A stretch of 64,000 bases of DNA. Source: Nitrosomonas sp. JL21 (lineage in GTDB: Bacteria > Pseudomonadota > Gammaproteobacteria > Burkholderiales > Nitrosomonadaceae). Below the pieces are notes generated by a model, which did not search any database, was not told where the DNA came from, and saw only the letters and a list, made by a program, of their open reading frames with translations. Location: assembly GCF_009833095.1 (NCBI RefSeq), contig NZ_QRCB01000001.1:291893-355892 (forward strand). Direction: 5' to 3'. The translations under genes were made by a program, and so were the position numbers. Of the stretch, positions 38,627 to 48,741 are shown in pieces. Every line of letters starts with the position of its first letter. Position 1 is the stretch's first letter.

Positions 38627-40480
38627 ATGCTGAATATTCAAACTTTAGCTTATCTTCAATCTGGAATTCCCTTATTAGAAAACTGTAACTTACAAATTTT
38701 TGTCAATCAACGTATAGGCTTGGTGGGCACAAATGGAAGCGGCAAATCTACACTATTTCAATTAATTCGCAAATCGATAAAACCTGATAGTGGTGATATC
38801 AATTTGCAAGCCGGGAAAACAATCGCTTTTGTTGAGCAAGAAATTCGCAACTCGAACCAGGCAATTATCGAATTTGTCCTTGATGGAGACGTCGAGTTAC
38901 GAAAATTGGAAAAGATTCTGGCGCAGGCTGATCACACGGAAGCATGGTTCGAAGCGCAGCAGCGTTATGAATTAATTGAGGGATATACGGCTCGGGCAAG
39001 AGCTGCACAATTCTTGAATGGATTAGGTTTTGCTCAAACGATGCTGGATTATCCAGTCAACAATTTTTCAGGAGGCTGGCGCATGCGCTTGAATTTGGCG
39101 CGTGCTTTGATGCATCGAGCTGATTTATTGCTGCTGGATGAGCCTACAAATCATTTGGATCTTGAAGCCATCATCTGGCTCGAGCAGTATCTGTCTCGTT
39201 ATCCTGGCAGTCTGATTGTCGTATCGCATGATCGCGAGTTTCTTAACGCGTGCGTAAATAGAATTGCGCATCTCAATAATCGGAAAATAGATGTGTATGC
39301 CGGGAATTATGATGAATTCGAACGTGCACGAGCCGAGCGACTCATGCAACAAACGCAGGCATGGCAGCAACAACAACGAAAAATTGCGCACATGGAAGAT
39401 TTTGTAAGGCGCTTTCATGCCAAGGCGAGCAAGGCCAAACAGGCTCAGAGCCGCATTAAAGCCTTGGAACGTTTGGTACGGATCGCTCCAATTTATGCAG
39501 AAGATGGACATTTTGAATTATTGATAGAGGCACCTGAGCGCAGTCCTGAGGTTTTATTGCGTATAAAAAGCATGAGATTCGGTTATGGTCAGAATCTGCT
39601 GTTTCAAGATGTTCATCAAGTGATTCAGGCGGGTACACGAGTAGCATTGCTGGGGCCAAATGGTGCAGGAAAGTCGACGTTGATAAAACTTCTGGTTGGT
39701 GAGCTCCAACCTGCAGCAGGTCAGTTGGAATGGGCATCGAATATACGTATAGGATATTTTGCACAGCATCAACTGGAAAATTTGGATGGCGAGGCTACAC
39801 CTCTGCAGCATATTCAGAAATTAGCGCCCAGTCATACTGAGCTGGATCTCAGAAAATTTTTGGGAAGGTTCGGGTTGGGTAGTGATCGCGAGAATCGTCC
39901 TGTGGGGAGCTTTTCCGGAGGGGAAAAGAGTCGTCTGGCTCTCGCTTTATTGGCATGGCAAAAGCCGCACGTGCTATTGTTAGATGAACCCACAAACCAC
40001 TTAGATTTGGATATGAGAGATGCGCTGGTGATGGCATTGGAAGCCTATCCCGGTGCCGTGGTACTGGTATCGCACGATCGCAACTTGGTGCGCGCAGTTG
40101 CTGATGAATTATGGCTAGTAGCTGATGGGAAAGTACAGGCTTTCGAGGGAGACTTGGAAGATTATAAAAATTGGGTTGAAGCTCGCAATAACAATAAAAC
40201 GGCAGAGCCGAAAGTGTCTGCGCAAAAATCACCACGTAACCTCTCTGATAAAACAAACAAAAAAACATTACTTTCGAAACAATCGAAAATTGAAATAGCT
40301 ATATCAATAGCGCAAAAAGAATTGGCTGAAATCAATCGTCAACTGGCTGATCCTGCTACCTATATGAGCTGTTCTCGTAGCCAGATCAACCAATTGAGCG
40401 CACTTAATTCGGAACTCACCCAGAAAGTGGCCGAACTAGAAGAAAATTGGCTTGAATTAGAGATGAGCTTAGAAAAATGA
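38627..40480 (+). CDS. yheS: ABC-F family ATPase, YheS type
   Basis: 617-residue cytoplasmic protein with two ABC domains and no membrane segment. First domain: Walker A GTNGSGKSTLF, signature FSGGWRMRLNLARAL, Walker B LLLLDEPTNHLDLEAI. A charged linker (about 240-290, with AKASKAKQAQSRIKALERL) follows. Second domain: GPNGAGKSTLIKLL, FSGGEKSRLALALL, LLLDEPTNHLDLDM. A C-terminal coiled coil runs from about 545 to 615. Overall order and wording match E. coli YheS (637 aa) more than EttA or Uup. ABC-F proteins act on the ribosome; the exact role of YheS is in relieving problematic nascent chains. Confidence 0.9.
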   Translation: MLNIQTLAYLQSGIPLLENCNLQIFVNQRIGLVGTNGSGKSTLFQLIRKSIKPDSGDINLQAGKTIAFVEQEIRNSNQAIIEFVLDGDVELRKLEKILAQADHTEAWFEAQQRYELIEGYTARARAAQFLNGLGFAQTMLDYPVNNFSGGWRMRLNLARALMHRADLLLLDEPTNHLDLEAIIWLEQYLSRYPGSLIVVSHDREFLNACVNRIAHLNNRKIDVYAGNYDEFERARAERLMQQTQAWQQQQRKIAHMEDFVRRFHAKASKAKQAQSRIKALERLVRIAPIYAEDGHFELLIEAPERSPEVLLRIKSMRFGYGQNLLFQDVHQVIQAGTRVALLGPNGAGKSTLIKLLVGELQPAAGQLEWASNIRIGYFAQHQLENLDGEATPLQHIQKLAPSHTELDLRKFLGRFGLGSDRENRPVGSFSGGEKSRLALALLAWQKPHVLLLDEPTNHLDLDMRDALVMALEAYPGAVVLVSHDRNLVRAVADELWLVADGKVQAFEGDLEDYKNWVEARNNNKTAEPKVSAQKSPRNLSDKTNKKTLLSKQSKIEIAISIAQKELAEINRQLADPATYMSCSRSQINQLSALNSELTQKVAELEENWLELEMSLEK

Positions 40481-40517
40481 AGAATTGATGAGACGTGATA
40501 TATATCAACTGCTTCCA

Positions 40518-40841
40518 TTATACTTGCATATTCATGATTTCTTGATACGCCGTTACAAGCTTGTTGCGAACCTGGATCATCGATTGAAAGGATACATTGG
40601 CTTTTTGCAATGAAATCATGACTTCGTGTAAATCAACATTGGATTCGCTACTGACAAATTGCGCGCTAAGATGATCAGCATTCTGTTGCAAATTATTGGT
40701 CTGATTGATTGCTGCTTTAAGTTTCTCGCTAAAGTCGATCGCTGATATTTCATCAGAGTTGGGTTGTTTTTTTATACCCGAAGCTAGGGCTGATGCTGCC
40801 TGAAGCTGCTGTAGAATATTTTCAACGCCAGATTTGTCCAT
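40518..40841 (-). CDS. fliE: Flagellar hook-basal body complex protein FliE
   Basis: 107-residue rod-base adaptor linking the MS ring to the rod. The FliE C-terminus is plain: [43 protein letters not shown] lies seven bases before the ATG. It is on the minus strand after fleS-fleR, separated from and opposite to fliF, whereas fliE more often heads the fliF operon. Confidence 0.93.
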   Translation of the reverse strand: MDKSGVENILQQLQAASALASGIKKQPNSDEISAIDFSEKLKAAINQTNNLQQNADHLSAQFVSSESNVDLHEVMISLQKANVSFQSMIQVRNKLVTAYQEIMNMQV

Positions 40842-40908
40842 GATCTACTCCAAAATGATCAATTGAAGGTATGTTTTGAGAAATACATTATCCAAAATAT
40901 ACGATGTA

Positions 40909-42240
40909 TTAGCTCATTAAGCGATATTGCTGCAATTTGTATCGTAACGTCCGTTCCGAAATTCCTAATTTTTTAACGGCCAGTTTCCGAGAACCATTAA
41001 CTGCGGCCAGAGTCTCGAGAATATGCTTACGCTCAAGTGCTTTGATATCCTCTGTTGGTGCTTCTACTTGTGGTACGAACGTATTTTCGGGTTTTTCGCC
41101 GATAATGTCATGCACATTGATTGGAGGCAAATTGATATGCTCAACTTCAATGGCATCCGTTGCCAGGATAGCAGCTCGTTGCAAGACATTTTCCAACTCT
41201 CTGACATTTCCCGGCCAGGAGTAGCGACAAAGCTTAGTGATTGCTTCGCGGGTGATTTTATACGGCAAACCTCTTGAATTAGTCACTGCTGCTTGCAAGA
41301 TTTTCTGCGCCAGCGGCTCAATATCCAAAGGCCGTTCACGTAATGGCGGTATTTCTATGGGGAATACGTTGAGGCGATAGAATAAATCTTCTCTGAATTG
41401 ACCATTTTTGACTATTGTTTTCATATCTCGGTTAGAAGTTGCCAGTACCCGGATATCCAGCTTGATGGTTTTATGCCCTCCCACTCGTTCAACTTCCCTC
41501 TCTTGCAATACACGTAATAATTTTGCCTGCAATTCTAGGGGCATTTCGGAAATTTCATCAAGTAATAGGGTACCGCCCTCTGCCTGTTCAAATTTTCCTG
41601 GTTGTGCATGGATAGCCCCTGTGAAAGCGCCTTTTTCATAACCGAACAGTGTCGCCTCAAGCAGATTTTCCGGAATGGCGGCACAGTTGATGGCGATGAA
41701 GGGTTTGGCAGACCGCAATGAATGCCGATGGATATATCGAGCAATGACTTCCTTGCCGCAGCCGCTTTCTCCAGTCAGCATAACAGTTGCCGGTGATTCA
41801 GCGACTCGTTTGGCCAGCGATAATAATGCCCGGGTTCTAGGATCTTTGGCGATGACTTGATGATCCTGCGTAACCTCAGGCAAAGAAAACTGTTTGACAT
41901 GTGCCAATAAGCTATCGGGATCAAAAGGTTTCAGTAGATAATCGCAGGCACCCATCCGCATTGCGGTAACAGCTTTGTCGATTTCCCGATAAGCGGTCAT
42001 CAATAGCACGGGTAATTCGGGATGGAGTGTCTTGATGTTTTTTAGCAAGGTAAGTCCATCGATGGGTTTCATTTGTACATCGCTGATCACGATACCAACC
42101 TGACGTTCCTGGAGTATTGCCATCGCATCATCGCCATTTGATGCCGCAATCGCTTGATAACCAGATAATTGCATGGTGGCACATATTGCCTCCTGTAGAT
42201 CCTGATCGTCTTCTACGATCAATACCGGCAATGCGTTCAT
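40909..42240 (-). CDS. fleR: Sigma-54-dependent response regulator (FleR/FlrC type)
   Basis: 443-residue NtrC-family activator. The receiver domain (about 1-120) has the phospho-acceptor in VISDVQMKPIDG. The AAA+ domain (about 135-375) has Walker A GESGCGKEV and the sigma-54-contacting loop GAFTGA (in YEKGAFTGAIH). The Fis-type helix-turn-helix GSRKLAVKKLGISERTLRYKL is at the end. Its setting with fleS and fliE indicates control of the sigma-54 class of flagellar genes, and a sigma-54 promoter is present upstream of fliK. The start overlaps the fleS stop (ATGA), with AGGAG eight bases upstream. Confidence 0.9.
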   Translation of the reverse strand: MNALPVLIVEDDQDLQEAICATMQLSGYQAIAASNGDDAMAILQERQVGIVISDVQMKPIDGLTLLKNIKTLHPELPVLLMTAYREIDKAVTAMRMGACDYLLKPFDPDSLLAHVKQFSLPEVTQDHQVIAKDPRTRALLSLAKRVAESPATVMLTGESGCGKEVIARYIHRHSLRSAKPFIAINCAAIPENLLEATLFGYEKGAFTGAIHAQPGKFEQAEGGTLLLDEISEMPLELQAKLLRVLQEREVERVGGHKTIKLDIRVLATSNRDMKTIVKNGQFREDLFYRLNVFPIEIPPLRERPLDIEPLAQKILQAAVTNSRGLPYKITREAITKLCRYSWPGNVRELENVLQRAAILATDAIEVEHINLPPINVHDIIGEKPENTFVPQVEAPTEDIKALERKHILETLAAVNGSRKLAVKKLGISERTLRYKLQQYRLMS

Positions 42241-43424
42241 ACTAAATCTCCTTTGAATCTTGCTAAACGTATTACAAATTCACTTCCTTGATTGGGCAAC
42301 GACTGTATATGCACGGTACCTCCCATTGACTGAATGACGCCGCGAACAATGGCCAGACCCAATCCGGTTCCTTCCGAGCGTGTCGTGAAGAAGGGTTCAA
42401 ATAGTCTTTCTTGCAAAGCAATATCTATTCCAGGTCCGTCATTGTAAACGCTCAAGATGATACTTTCTTCCTCGATGAGTCCAGTTAAAATGATCTGTCC
42501 CCCCGGGCTGGAAGCCTGCATTGCATTTTCGAGCAGATTGATCATCGCTCCACAGAGGGCCTGATGATTGGTCATTAAGCTTGCTCCCTGAGTGTGATTA
42601 CGAACTATCAACTGCAAATTCCGTGTAACCAACTGAGGTTCTATTACCTGTTGGAGCTCGGCCAATAAGTTGCTGATGACGACATTTTCGAGTTCTGTGG
42701 TTTCACCTTTCACGAAACGCAACATATCTTTCGTCAATTGTTCGAGATGATGCAAGCGGTCAATGGTTTTAGTGGCAAATTTTTGCCGCTCTTCAGGAGT
42801 AAGTGCATCACTGCCTAAATGATTGGCATATAAGAGTGCCGTAGCCAGTGGCGTTCGCAACTGATGGGCAAGATTTGCCGCCATTTCACCCATCGAAGTC
42901 AAACGTTGATTGCGTCTTATTTTTTCCTGGATTTCATAGTCTTCCGTAATATCGTTGATCAGCAGGATTCGTTTTCCCGTTGAATCCGTAGCGCTGCTCT
43001 GAATACGAATGCGCCGCTGCTGGGTGATATTCGGAGAATTTACATGCCATTCATGAGCCATGGAAGTTGAGGATAAGCGTTCTTGAGTGATTTCATTCCA
43101 TGACAGTCCAACCAAGGGTTCTCCTAAAAGAGACACTGCGGCAGGATTGACCTGCTCGATGCTTTCGTTGGCACCGAGCGCCAGAACCCCACCAGGTAAT
43201 GTATTCAATAAAAAGGTCAATTGCTGGGATAAATCTTCTTTCGCAATTAATTGCCTTTGTAACTCGCCGTTGGCAAGTGCCAGTTCCCGTGTTAATTGCG
43301 CCACCTGATGTTGCAGTTTTTGATACTCCTCGGAGAGCTGTGCAGAGGCTTCATTAAATGCCACAAATGCAAGCTGTAGTTGTTCTTGATCTACGGATAA
43401 GGATCTGGTTTCAATAGTTTTCAC
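42237..43424 (-). CDS. fleS: Flagellar sensor histidine kinase (FleS type)
   Basis: 395-residue soluble kinase without membrane segments. An N-terminal coiled coil (about 15-70) leads to a PAS domain (about 65-165) and the phospho-acceptor helix MGEMAANLAHQLRTPLATALLYANHL. The catalytic domain has NLLENAMQAS, DGPGIDIAL and GTGLGLAIVRG. The lack of a sensor membrane domain fits FleS/FlrB, which sense basal-body assembly state inside the cell. The start is GTG with a weak ribosome site. It pairs with the overlapping fleR. Confidence 0.88.
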   Translation of the reverse strand: MKTIETRSLSVDQEQLQLAFVAFNEASAQLSEEYQKLQHQVAQLTRELALANGELQRQLIAKEDLSQQLTFLLNTLPGGVLALGANESIEQVNPAAVSLLGEPLVGLSWNEITQERLSSTSMAHEWHVNSPNITQQRRIRIQSSATDSTGKRILLINDITEDYEIQEKIRRNQRLTSMGEMAANLAHQLRTPLATALLYANHLGSDALTPEERQKFATKTIDRLHHLEQLTKDMLRFVKGETTELENVVISNLLAELQQVIEPQLVTRNLQLIVRNHTQGASLMTNHQALCGAMINLLENAMQASSPGGQIILTGLIEEESIILSVYNDGPGIDIALQERLFEPFFTTRSEGTGLGLAIVRGVIQSMGGTVHIQSLPNQGSEFVIRLARFKGDLV

Positions 43425-43742
43425 AGGATAAATACCAGTTATTTGAGATTACCCGTAGCTTAAATGACTGGCGATTTTCTTGATGATGCGAATAAGGCAG
43501 GCAAATCTATTCTTTTTTAAGCATTCGTATTTTTTAAATTTATCGATAATCGTCACATCAACAAAATTGCGTTTTTTGTAGAGACTCGAAACGCAAGTGA
43601 ATACGACATTTAAAAGAAAAATCTGAGAGATGAGCGGTGAACAATTGTTTTGACGAGATTGAAGCATCTGTGAATTGTAAAAATTTTTGAATTTTATTCG
43701 ATTGATTAATAGAGAAATCAGGACTTTGGCAGGAGAAAGTGC
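43425..43742. other. Divergent regulatory region between fleS and fliF
   Basis: 318 AT-rich bases. TGGCGATTTTCTTGA (43469-43483) resembles a sigma-54 site but lacks the -12 GC, and it lies about 260 bases from fliF, so I do not call it. A 72-codon open frame on minus here has no ribosome site or recognisable content. Nothing else is clear. Confidence 0.3.
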
Positions 43743-45425
43743 GTGGCTACAGTACCCAGTGAAGAAAAAGTATCGGCACCTACGACAGGCTTTCGTTTAG
43801 CACAACTGAATCAGCTCTCCAATCAAAAGAAGCTGGGTCTGATCATGGCGGCGGCAGCTGTCATTGCTGTGCTAGCCGGTGCGCTGATGTGGAGTCAAAC
43901 ACCCGAATATCGTGTGCTCTACAACAATGTGGCCGATCAGGATGGTGCAGCGATCATCAGTGCTTTGCAGCAAATGAATGTGCCTTACAAGTTCTCCAAT
44001 CATGGCGGAGCCATTCTCGTCCCGGAAAAACACGTGCATGAAGTTCGTTTGCGGCTTGCCGGCCAGGGATTACCCAAAGGTAATCTGCCTGGATTCGAAT
44101 TGATGGAAAATCAAAAGTTCGGCTCCAGTCAATTTCTTGAACAAGTCAATTATCAGCGGGCACTCGAAGGAGAACTAGCGCGGTCGATTCAGTCACTATC
44201 AGCCGTGCAAAGTGCGCGTGTTCATCTGGCCATTGCCAAACCTTCGGTTTTTTCGCGCGATAAACAGCAACCCAGCGTTTCTGTACTCCTCAATTTGTAT
44301 CCCGGCCGAGTGTTGAGCGTTGAGCAAGTCAGTGCAATCGTTCATTTGATGGCCAGTAGCGTGCCCAATTTGCCCATTAAAAATGTAACCGTAGTTGACC
44401 AGAATGGCAATTTACTCAGCACTCAGCATGAGAACAAACAAGATAAGGCGTTTGATGCCAAGCAATTAGAATATATACAGGAGCTGGAAGAAAATTATAT
44501 CCGTCGCATCGAAGCCATACTGACGCCTATTACAGGCGCTGCCAATGTGCGTGCTCAGGTGACTGCCGATCTGGATTTCTCGCGAATCGAACGTGCCGAA
44601 GAAATCTATCGACCCAACAATAGCGAAGCGGATGTCGCCTCGATTCGCAGTCAAAAAACGCTTGAATCAACCACGACTGGCTCCAAAACCGATGGCGGCA
44701 TTCCAGGTGCGCTGACCAATCGACCACCTGAGCCTGCGTCGGCACCGATCGATGCGAAAGCAGGAGGTGCCGAGACCAATGATAAGGCCCCCCCGCTGCC
44801 AACGGATAGGAAAAAAGAATCCACGATCAACTATGAGGTCGACAAAACAGTACAGCATACCCAGCAATCCACTGGTGGCATCAAACGGCTGACTGCGGCG
44901 GTTGTCGTGAACTATCGCAAGAAAATCGATGAAAATGGTGAAGTTACGAACGAGCCGTTGAGCGAAGACGAGATCAAAGAAATCAATAATCTGGTCAAGG
45001 AGGCGATGGGCTACAACGAGAAACGAGGAGATTCATTGACGGTGACCAACAGCTTGTTTACGACAGAACCTGTCACCATTCTGGATGCCGAGTTTTGGAA
45101 GGACCCCGAAGTGATCATGTTGGCTAAGGAGACTGGCAAACAACTGCTCATTGCGGCCGTAGTTCTGTTTTTCCTGCTCAAGATCGTTCGCCCGTCATTG
45201 AAAAGCTTCGCGCAATCCTTGCCCCCGCCGCCTCCGGCGCTGCCAAACAAGGTATCTGCTGATGTATTGACTGGCCACTTATCTGAACAAGTGGATGGCA
45301 TGGCGGCACAAGCCGTGCAGAAGGCCATTTTTGACGAAAATCTCAAAAGAGCAAAACAATTGGCTTTGGATCAGCCCACTATTGTGGCCAACGTAGTTAA
45401 AGATTGGGTATCGAAAAATGGATGA
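43743..45425 (+). CDS. fliF: Flagellar MS-ring protein FliF
   Basis: 560-residue membrane protein forming the MS ring and the housing of the export gate. Two membrane segments (about 33-50 and 455-475) flank a large periplasmic region with ring-building motifs: YRVLYNNVADQDGA, GSSQFLEQVNYQRALEGELARSI, ARVHLAIAKPSVFSRDKQQPSVSVLL. A Pro/Ala-rich loop lies at about 320-360. The C-terminal cytoplasmic tail binds FliG. The start is GTG with AGGAG upstream. It heads the plus-strand fliF-fliR run and overlaps fliG by eight bases. Confidence 0.97.
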   Translation: MATVPSEEKVSAPTTGFRLAQLNQLSNQKKLGLIMAAAAVIAVLAGALMWSQTPEYRVLYNNVADQDGAAIISALQQMNVPYKFSNHGGAILVPEKHVHEVRLRLAGQGLPKGNLPGFELMENQKFGSSQFLEQVNYQRALEGELARSIQSLSAVQSARVHLAIAKPSVFSRDKQQPSVSVLLNLYPGRVLSVEQVSAIVHLMASSVPNLPIKNVTVVDQNGNLLSTQHENKQDKAFDAKQLEYIQELEENYIRRIEAILTPITGAANVRAQVTADLDFSRIERAEEIYRPNNSEADVASIRSQKTLESTTTGSKTDGGIPGALTNRPPEPASAPIDAKAGGAETNDKAPPLPTDRKKESTINYEVDKTVQHTQQSTGGIKRLTAAVVVNYRKKIDENGEVTNEPLSEDEIKEINNLVKEAMGYNEKRGDSLTVTNSLFTTEPVTILDAEFWKDPEVIMLAKETGKQLLIAAVVLFFLLKIVRPSLKSFAQSLPPPPPALPNKVSADVLTGHLSEQVDGMAAQAVQKAIFDENLKRAKQLALDQPTIVANVVKDWVSKNG

Positions 45426-46413
45426 TGAAGGAATCAAAAAAAGCGCGATTTTATTGATGACGCTGGGTGAAAAAGAAGCGGCCTCAGTGATCAAGCTGCT
45501 CGGGCCGAAGGAAGTTCAAAGGCTGAGTGAAACAATGTCCAGCTTGCAGAATGTTCCTCGTAGTGAAGTCGAAGGCGTACTGGAAGAATTTTGCAATGAA
45601 GCCGAGGGTAGAACAACGTTGGGACAAGATTCGGCGGATTATATCCGCAATGTCCTAACAGATGCGCTAGGTGACGAAAAAGCCGCCAATCTCATCGATC
45701 GGATTTTAATCGGAAACGATACCAGCGGCATCGAAGGGCTGAAGTGGATGGATTCGTCATCGGTAGCGGAGATGATCAAGGATGAGCATCCTCAGATCAT
45801 TGCTACCATTCTGGTTCATCTGGAACGAGAACAGGCCAGTCAAATTCTGAGTTTTTTCACCGAACGATTGCGCAACGACACGTTATTGCGAATCGCCACG
45901 TTGGATAGCATACAACCGAATGCGTTGCGGGAACTGAATGATGTTCTCACGACATTGTTATCCGGCAGCAGTAATATTCGCAAGACGGCAATGGGCGGCA
46001 TCCGCGCGGCAGCTGAGATCCTTAATTTTGTGCCCACTGCACTGGAGACCAGCGTCATCGACAATATCAAGCAATTTGACGAAGATTTGGCACAAAAAAT
46101 TATGGATGAGATGTTCGTGTTCGATAACTTGATCGATGTCGATGATCACGGCATCCAGTTGCTCCTTCGTGAAGTACAGTCCGAATCTTTGATCATCGCG
46201 TTGAAAGGTGCTCAGGAAGATCTGCGCAAGAAAATTTTCAAAAATATGTCGCAACGGGCTGCTGAAGCGCTCAGGGAAGATCTGGAAAGCAAAGGACCTG
46301 TGCGCCTGTCCGAGGTAGAAGCCGAACAGAAAGAAATTCTGAAAATTCTCCGTCAATTGGCTGACGATGGCCAGATTGCGCTGGGTGGCAAGGGCGATGA
46401 CAGTTTCATTTAA
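45418..46413 (+). CDS. fliG: Flagellar motor switch protein FliG
   Basis: 331-residue rotor protein, same length as E. coli FliG. The N-domain with KSAILLMTLGEKEAASVIKLLGPKEVQ binds FliF. The middle domain has the EHPQIIATILVHL motif. The C-terminal torque helix is in IMDEMFVFDNLIDVDDHGIQLLLREV and continues through SQRAAEALREDLESKGPVRLSEVE. Charged residues that meet the stator are present. A repeat element (R1 copy A) follows directly and separates it from fliH. Confidence 0.97.
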   Translation: MDDEGIKKSAILLMTLGEKEAASVIKLLGPKEVQRLSETMSSLQNVPRSEVEGVLEEFCNEAEGRTTLGQDSADYIRNVLTDALGDEKAANLIDRILIGNDTSGIEGLKWMDSSSVAEMIKDEHPQIIATILVHLEREQASQILSFFTERLRNDTLLRIATLDSIQPNALRELNDVLTTLLSGSSNIRKTAMGGIRAAAEILNFVPTALETSVIDNIKQFDEDLAQKIMDEMFVFDNLIDVDDHGIQLLLREVQSESLIIALKGAQEDLRKKIFKNMSQRAAEALREDLESKGPVRLSEVEAEQKEILKILRQLADDGQIALGGKGDDSFI

Positions 46414-46415
46414 CA

Positions 46416-46545
46416 AAGCTCTAGAAAAGTGATGCAAGATGTTCAGGCAAAGTTGAGTCGAGCGAAAGAGCGCAGTGTGCACGTGCAAAATGAGCATTTT
46501 GAGCCTGATTTCAACAGTATGGTCGAGTGCGGTAGTTTCACGAAA
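46416..46545 (+). repeat. Dispersed repeat R1, copy A (fliG/fliH gap)
   Basis: About 130 bases beginning AAGCTCT (46416-46422), three bases after the fliG stop. The left 70 bases and core align with copy B; the core CCTGATTTCAACA is shared with copy D. The right terminal repeat is degraded. It lies inside the flagellar operon, where fliG and fliH are normally nearly adjacent, and overlaps a 60-codon open frame (46429-46611) that I attribute to the repeat. Confidence 0.55.
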
Positions 46546-46604
46546 TTTTCATACGCGATGGTTCTACGTAACGACATGGAAATCACAGAAGCGAAGGTGT
46601 GGAC

Positions 46605-47312
46605 ATGGTGAAAGGTGATGCAATTTCGAATGGAAAAGGAAATGCGTATCGGCGCTGGGAAATGGATCCGCTGGATGTGCTTGATTCAATATCCAACGAT
46701 CAACCTGGCAAGCCTGAGGCCAATGCTCAAAGTGATCAATCCAAGAAAACCGAGTTGCCCACTGAAGCGGAGGTAACGTCAATATTCGAGCATGCGAAAA
46801 AGGAAGGCTTTGCGGCGGGGCACCAAGAAGGATACGCGCTGGGATACACGGAAGGCCGCAAAGCTGCTGAAACTGCCGTGAAAACGGAAGTGAGCCGGAT
46901 GCAAATGGTGTTGTCCAACTTGGATCATGATCTGCAGCAACTGGATCAGCTCATTGCCGATGACGTATTGGCTTTGGGCATTGCGCTTGCAAAGAAAATG
47001 ATTGCTCAGACGCTTGAAATCAAACCTGAATTCATCGTCCCGATCGTGCAAGAAGCGATCCGGAATTTACCCAATGCCATGCAGCATCCCCGGCTTTATC
47101 TGCATCCGGAGGATGCCGACATCGTGCATGCGCATCTCGAGAAACATCGGGTGCAGGAAGATTGGTCCATTCGTGAGGATGAGCAATTGACCCGGGGGGG
47201 ATGCCGTATCGAAGCCAATGGCAGTGAAGTGGATGCCACCTTGGAAGTGCGCTGGCATAGAGTATTGGCAGCGATCGGTCAGAACGTTGAATGGCTGCAG
47301 AAGAATGATTAA
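46605..47312 (+). CDS. fliH: Flagellar assembly protein FliH
   Basis: 235-residue regulator of the FliI export ATPase. The N-terminus is unstructured and Asp/Lys-rich. A glycine-repeat helix ([21 protein letters not shown], with GxxxG spacing) is typical of FliH. The C-terminal domain (about 95-235) resembles the V-ATPase E subunit, with [24 protein letters not shown] at 46605 is preferred to GTG at 46599 because AAGG lies about seven bases upstream. It overlaps fliI by eight bases. Confidence 0.92.
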   Translation: MVKGDAISNGKGNAYRRWEMDPLDVLDSISNDQPGKPEANAQSDQSKKTELPTEAEVTSIFEHAKKEGFAAGHQEGYALGYTEGRKAAETAVKTEVSRMQMVLSNLDHDLQQLDQLIADDVLALGIALAKKMIAQTLEIKPEFIVPIVQEAIRNLPNAMQHPRLYLHPEDADIVHAHLEKHRVQEDWSIREDEQLTRGGCRIEANGSEVDATLEVRWHRVLAAIGQNVEWLQKND

Positions 47313-48720
47313 GCCGGAGCGCCCGGAGCAATGGCGCAGCTTCTTGAAGAACTGCGGCCAATTGGTTGCCTTATCAACGCCGCCCTTATTGAGTGGCACG
47401 ATTACCAGAGTTTCCGGATTGGTCATGGAAGCCGTCGGGCTCAGGTTGCCGGTAGGAAGTAGCTGTATTATTTTTCTTTCGAATCATCATAGCGTTTCAG
47501 CCGAGGTTGTCGGGTTTTCCGGGGATCGGCTTTTTCTGATGCCTTCCAACGATGTGTATGGATTATCTCCCGGCGCCAAAGTAGTTCCCACAGAACTTGC
47601 GGTTGAACCTCCTAAAATGGGGAATTCTCATCACCCGCGCAGGCGCGCTTCGGATCGTGCCAAACATGTCGTGGTCGGGCCGGAATTGCTCGGTCGAGTG
47701 CTGAACGGTCTGGGCGAGCCGCTTGATCGTCTCGGCCCCACGCGAGCGGAACATAGTGTGCCCCTGTACAGCCGTCCCTTTAATCCATTGGAACGTATTC
47801 CCGTAACGCAGCCGCTCGATGTGGGCGTTCGCGCGATTAATGCGCTGCTGACGGTGGGGCGCGGACAACGCATGGGATTGTTTGCCGGCAGCGGTGTCGG
47901 GAAAAGCGTGTTGCTGGGTATGATGGCACGGTATACCACTGCCGATGTCATCGTCGTTGGATTGATTGGGGAACGGGGACGAGAAGTCAAAGAGTTCATT
48001 GAACATATTCTCGGTGAAGAAGGACTTGCGCGCTCTGTCGTCGTGGCCGCGCCGGCGGATACTTCGCCTTTGCTGCGGCTGCAAGGAGCGGCGTATGCGA
48101 CTGCAATCGCGGAATATTTCCGCGACAGTGGCAAGCATGTCCTGCTCATCATGGATTCGTTAACGCGCTATGCCATGGCGCAACGTGAGATCTCGCTGGC
48201 GATCGGTGAACCCCCTGCAACCAAGGGTTATCCTCCGTCCGTATTTGCCAAGTTGCCTCAATTGGTGGAACGGGCAGGCAATGGGAATCAGAATTGCGGC
48301 TCCATCACCGCTTTTTATACCGTGCTCACTGAAGGCGATGATCAGAATGATCCGATCGCCGATAGCGCCCGGGCGATTCTGGATGGGCATATCGTGTTAT
48401 CACGTCGATTGGCAGAAGCTGGGCATTATCCGGCGATTGACATCGAGGCATCGATCAGTCGTATCATGACCAGTGTGGTGTCGCAGCAACAAATCGATCT
48501 GGCCAGACAGTTCAAGAGCTTATTTTCACGCTATCAGCGCAGCCATGATCTGATCAGCGTAGGTGCCTATGTCGCAGGGACGGATCCGGAGCTGGATCGA
48601 GCGATCAAACTGTATCCTTTCCTTGAAAGATTCTTGCATCAGAATATGACACAACAGGAAAATTTTGCCGATGGACTTGAGAAACTGACCAGAATATTGG
48701 CGTTTGAAACCGCTTCATAA
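47305..48720 (+). CDS. fliI: Flagellum-specific export ATPase FliI
   Basis: 471-residue hexameric ATPase of the type III export apparatus, related to F1 beta. Walker [31 protein letters not shown], Walker [18 protein letters not shown] and the following [18 protein letters not shown] are diagnostic. The frame is open 29 codons upstream inside fliH; the ATG at 47305 gives the proper N-terminus ([13 protein letters not shown]). E. coli FliI is 457. Confidence 0.97.
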   Translation: MIKPERPEQWRSFLKNCGQLVALSTPPLLSGTITRVSGLVMEAVGLRLPVGSSCIIFLSNHHSVSAEVVGFSGDRLFLMPSNDVYGLSPGAKVVPTELAVEPPKMGNSHHPRRRASDRAKHVVVGPELLGRVLNGLGEPLDRLGPTRAEHSVPLYSRPFNPLERIPVTQPLDVGVRAINALLTVGRGQRMGLFAGSGVGKSVLLGMMARYTTADVIVVGLIGERGREVKEFIEHILGEEGLARSVVVAAPADTSPLLRLQGAAYATAIAEYFRDSGKHVLLIMDSLTRYAMAQREISLAIGEPPATKGYPPSVFAKLPQLVERAGNGNQNCGSITAFYTVLTEGDDQNDPIADSARAILDGHIVLSRRLAEAGHYPAIDIEASISRIMTSVVSQQQIDLARQFKSLFSRYQRSHDLISVGAYVAGTDPELDRAIKLYPFLERFLHQNMTQQENFADGLEKLTRILAFETAS

Positions 48721-48741
48721 CCAAAGGCACAGATAGCGATT

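Noticed and set aside
43469..43483. Sigma-54-like string upstream of fliF
   Set aside because: TGGC and TTG are spaced correctly, but the essential -12 GC is GA and it is about 260 bases from the gene.
43449..43667. 72-codon minus-strand frame between fleS and fliF
   Set aside because: It sits in the promoter region, with no ribosome site and no recognisable motif.
43727..43745. TGGCAGG...TGC string at the fliF start
   Set aside because: Spacing is off by one base and it is the ribosome-binding site and start codon.
46429..46611. 60-codon frame between fliG and fliH
   Set aside because: It falls on repeat R1 copy A, has no ribosome site and no recognisable content, and runs into the fliH start.
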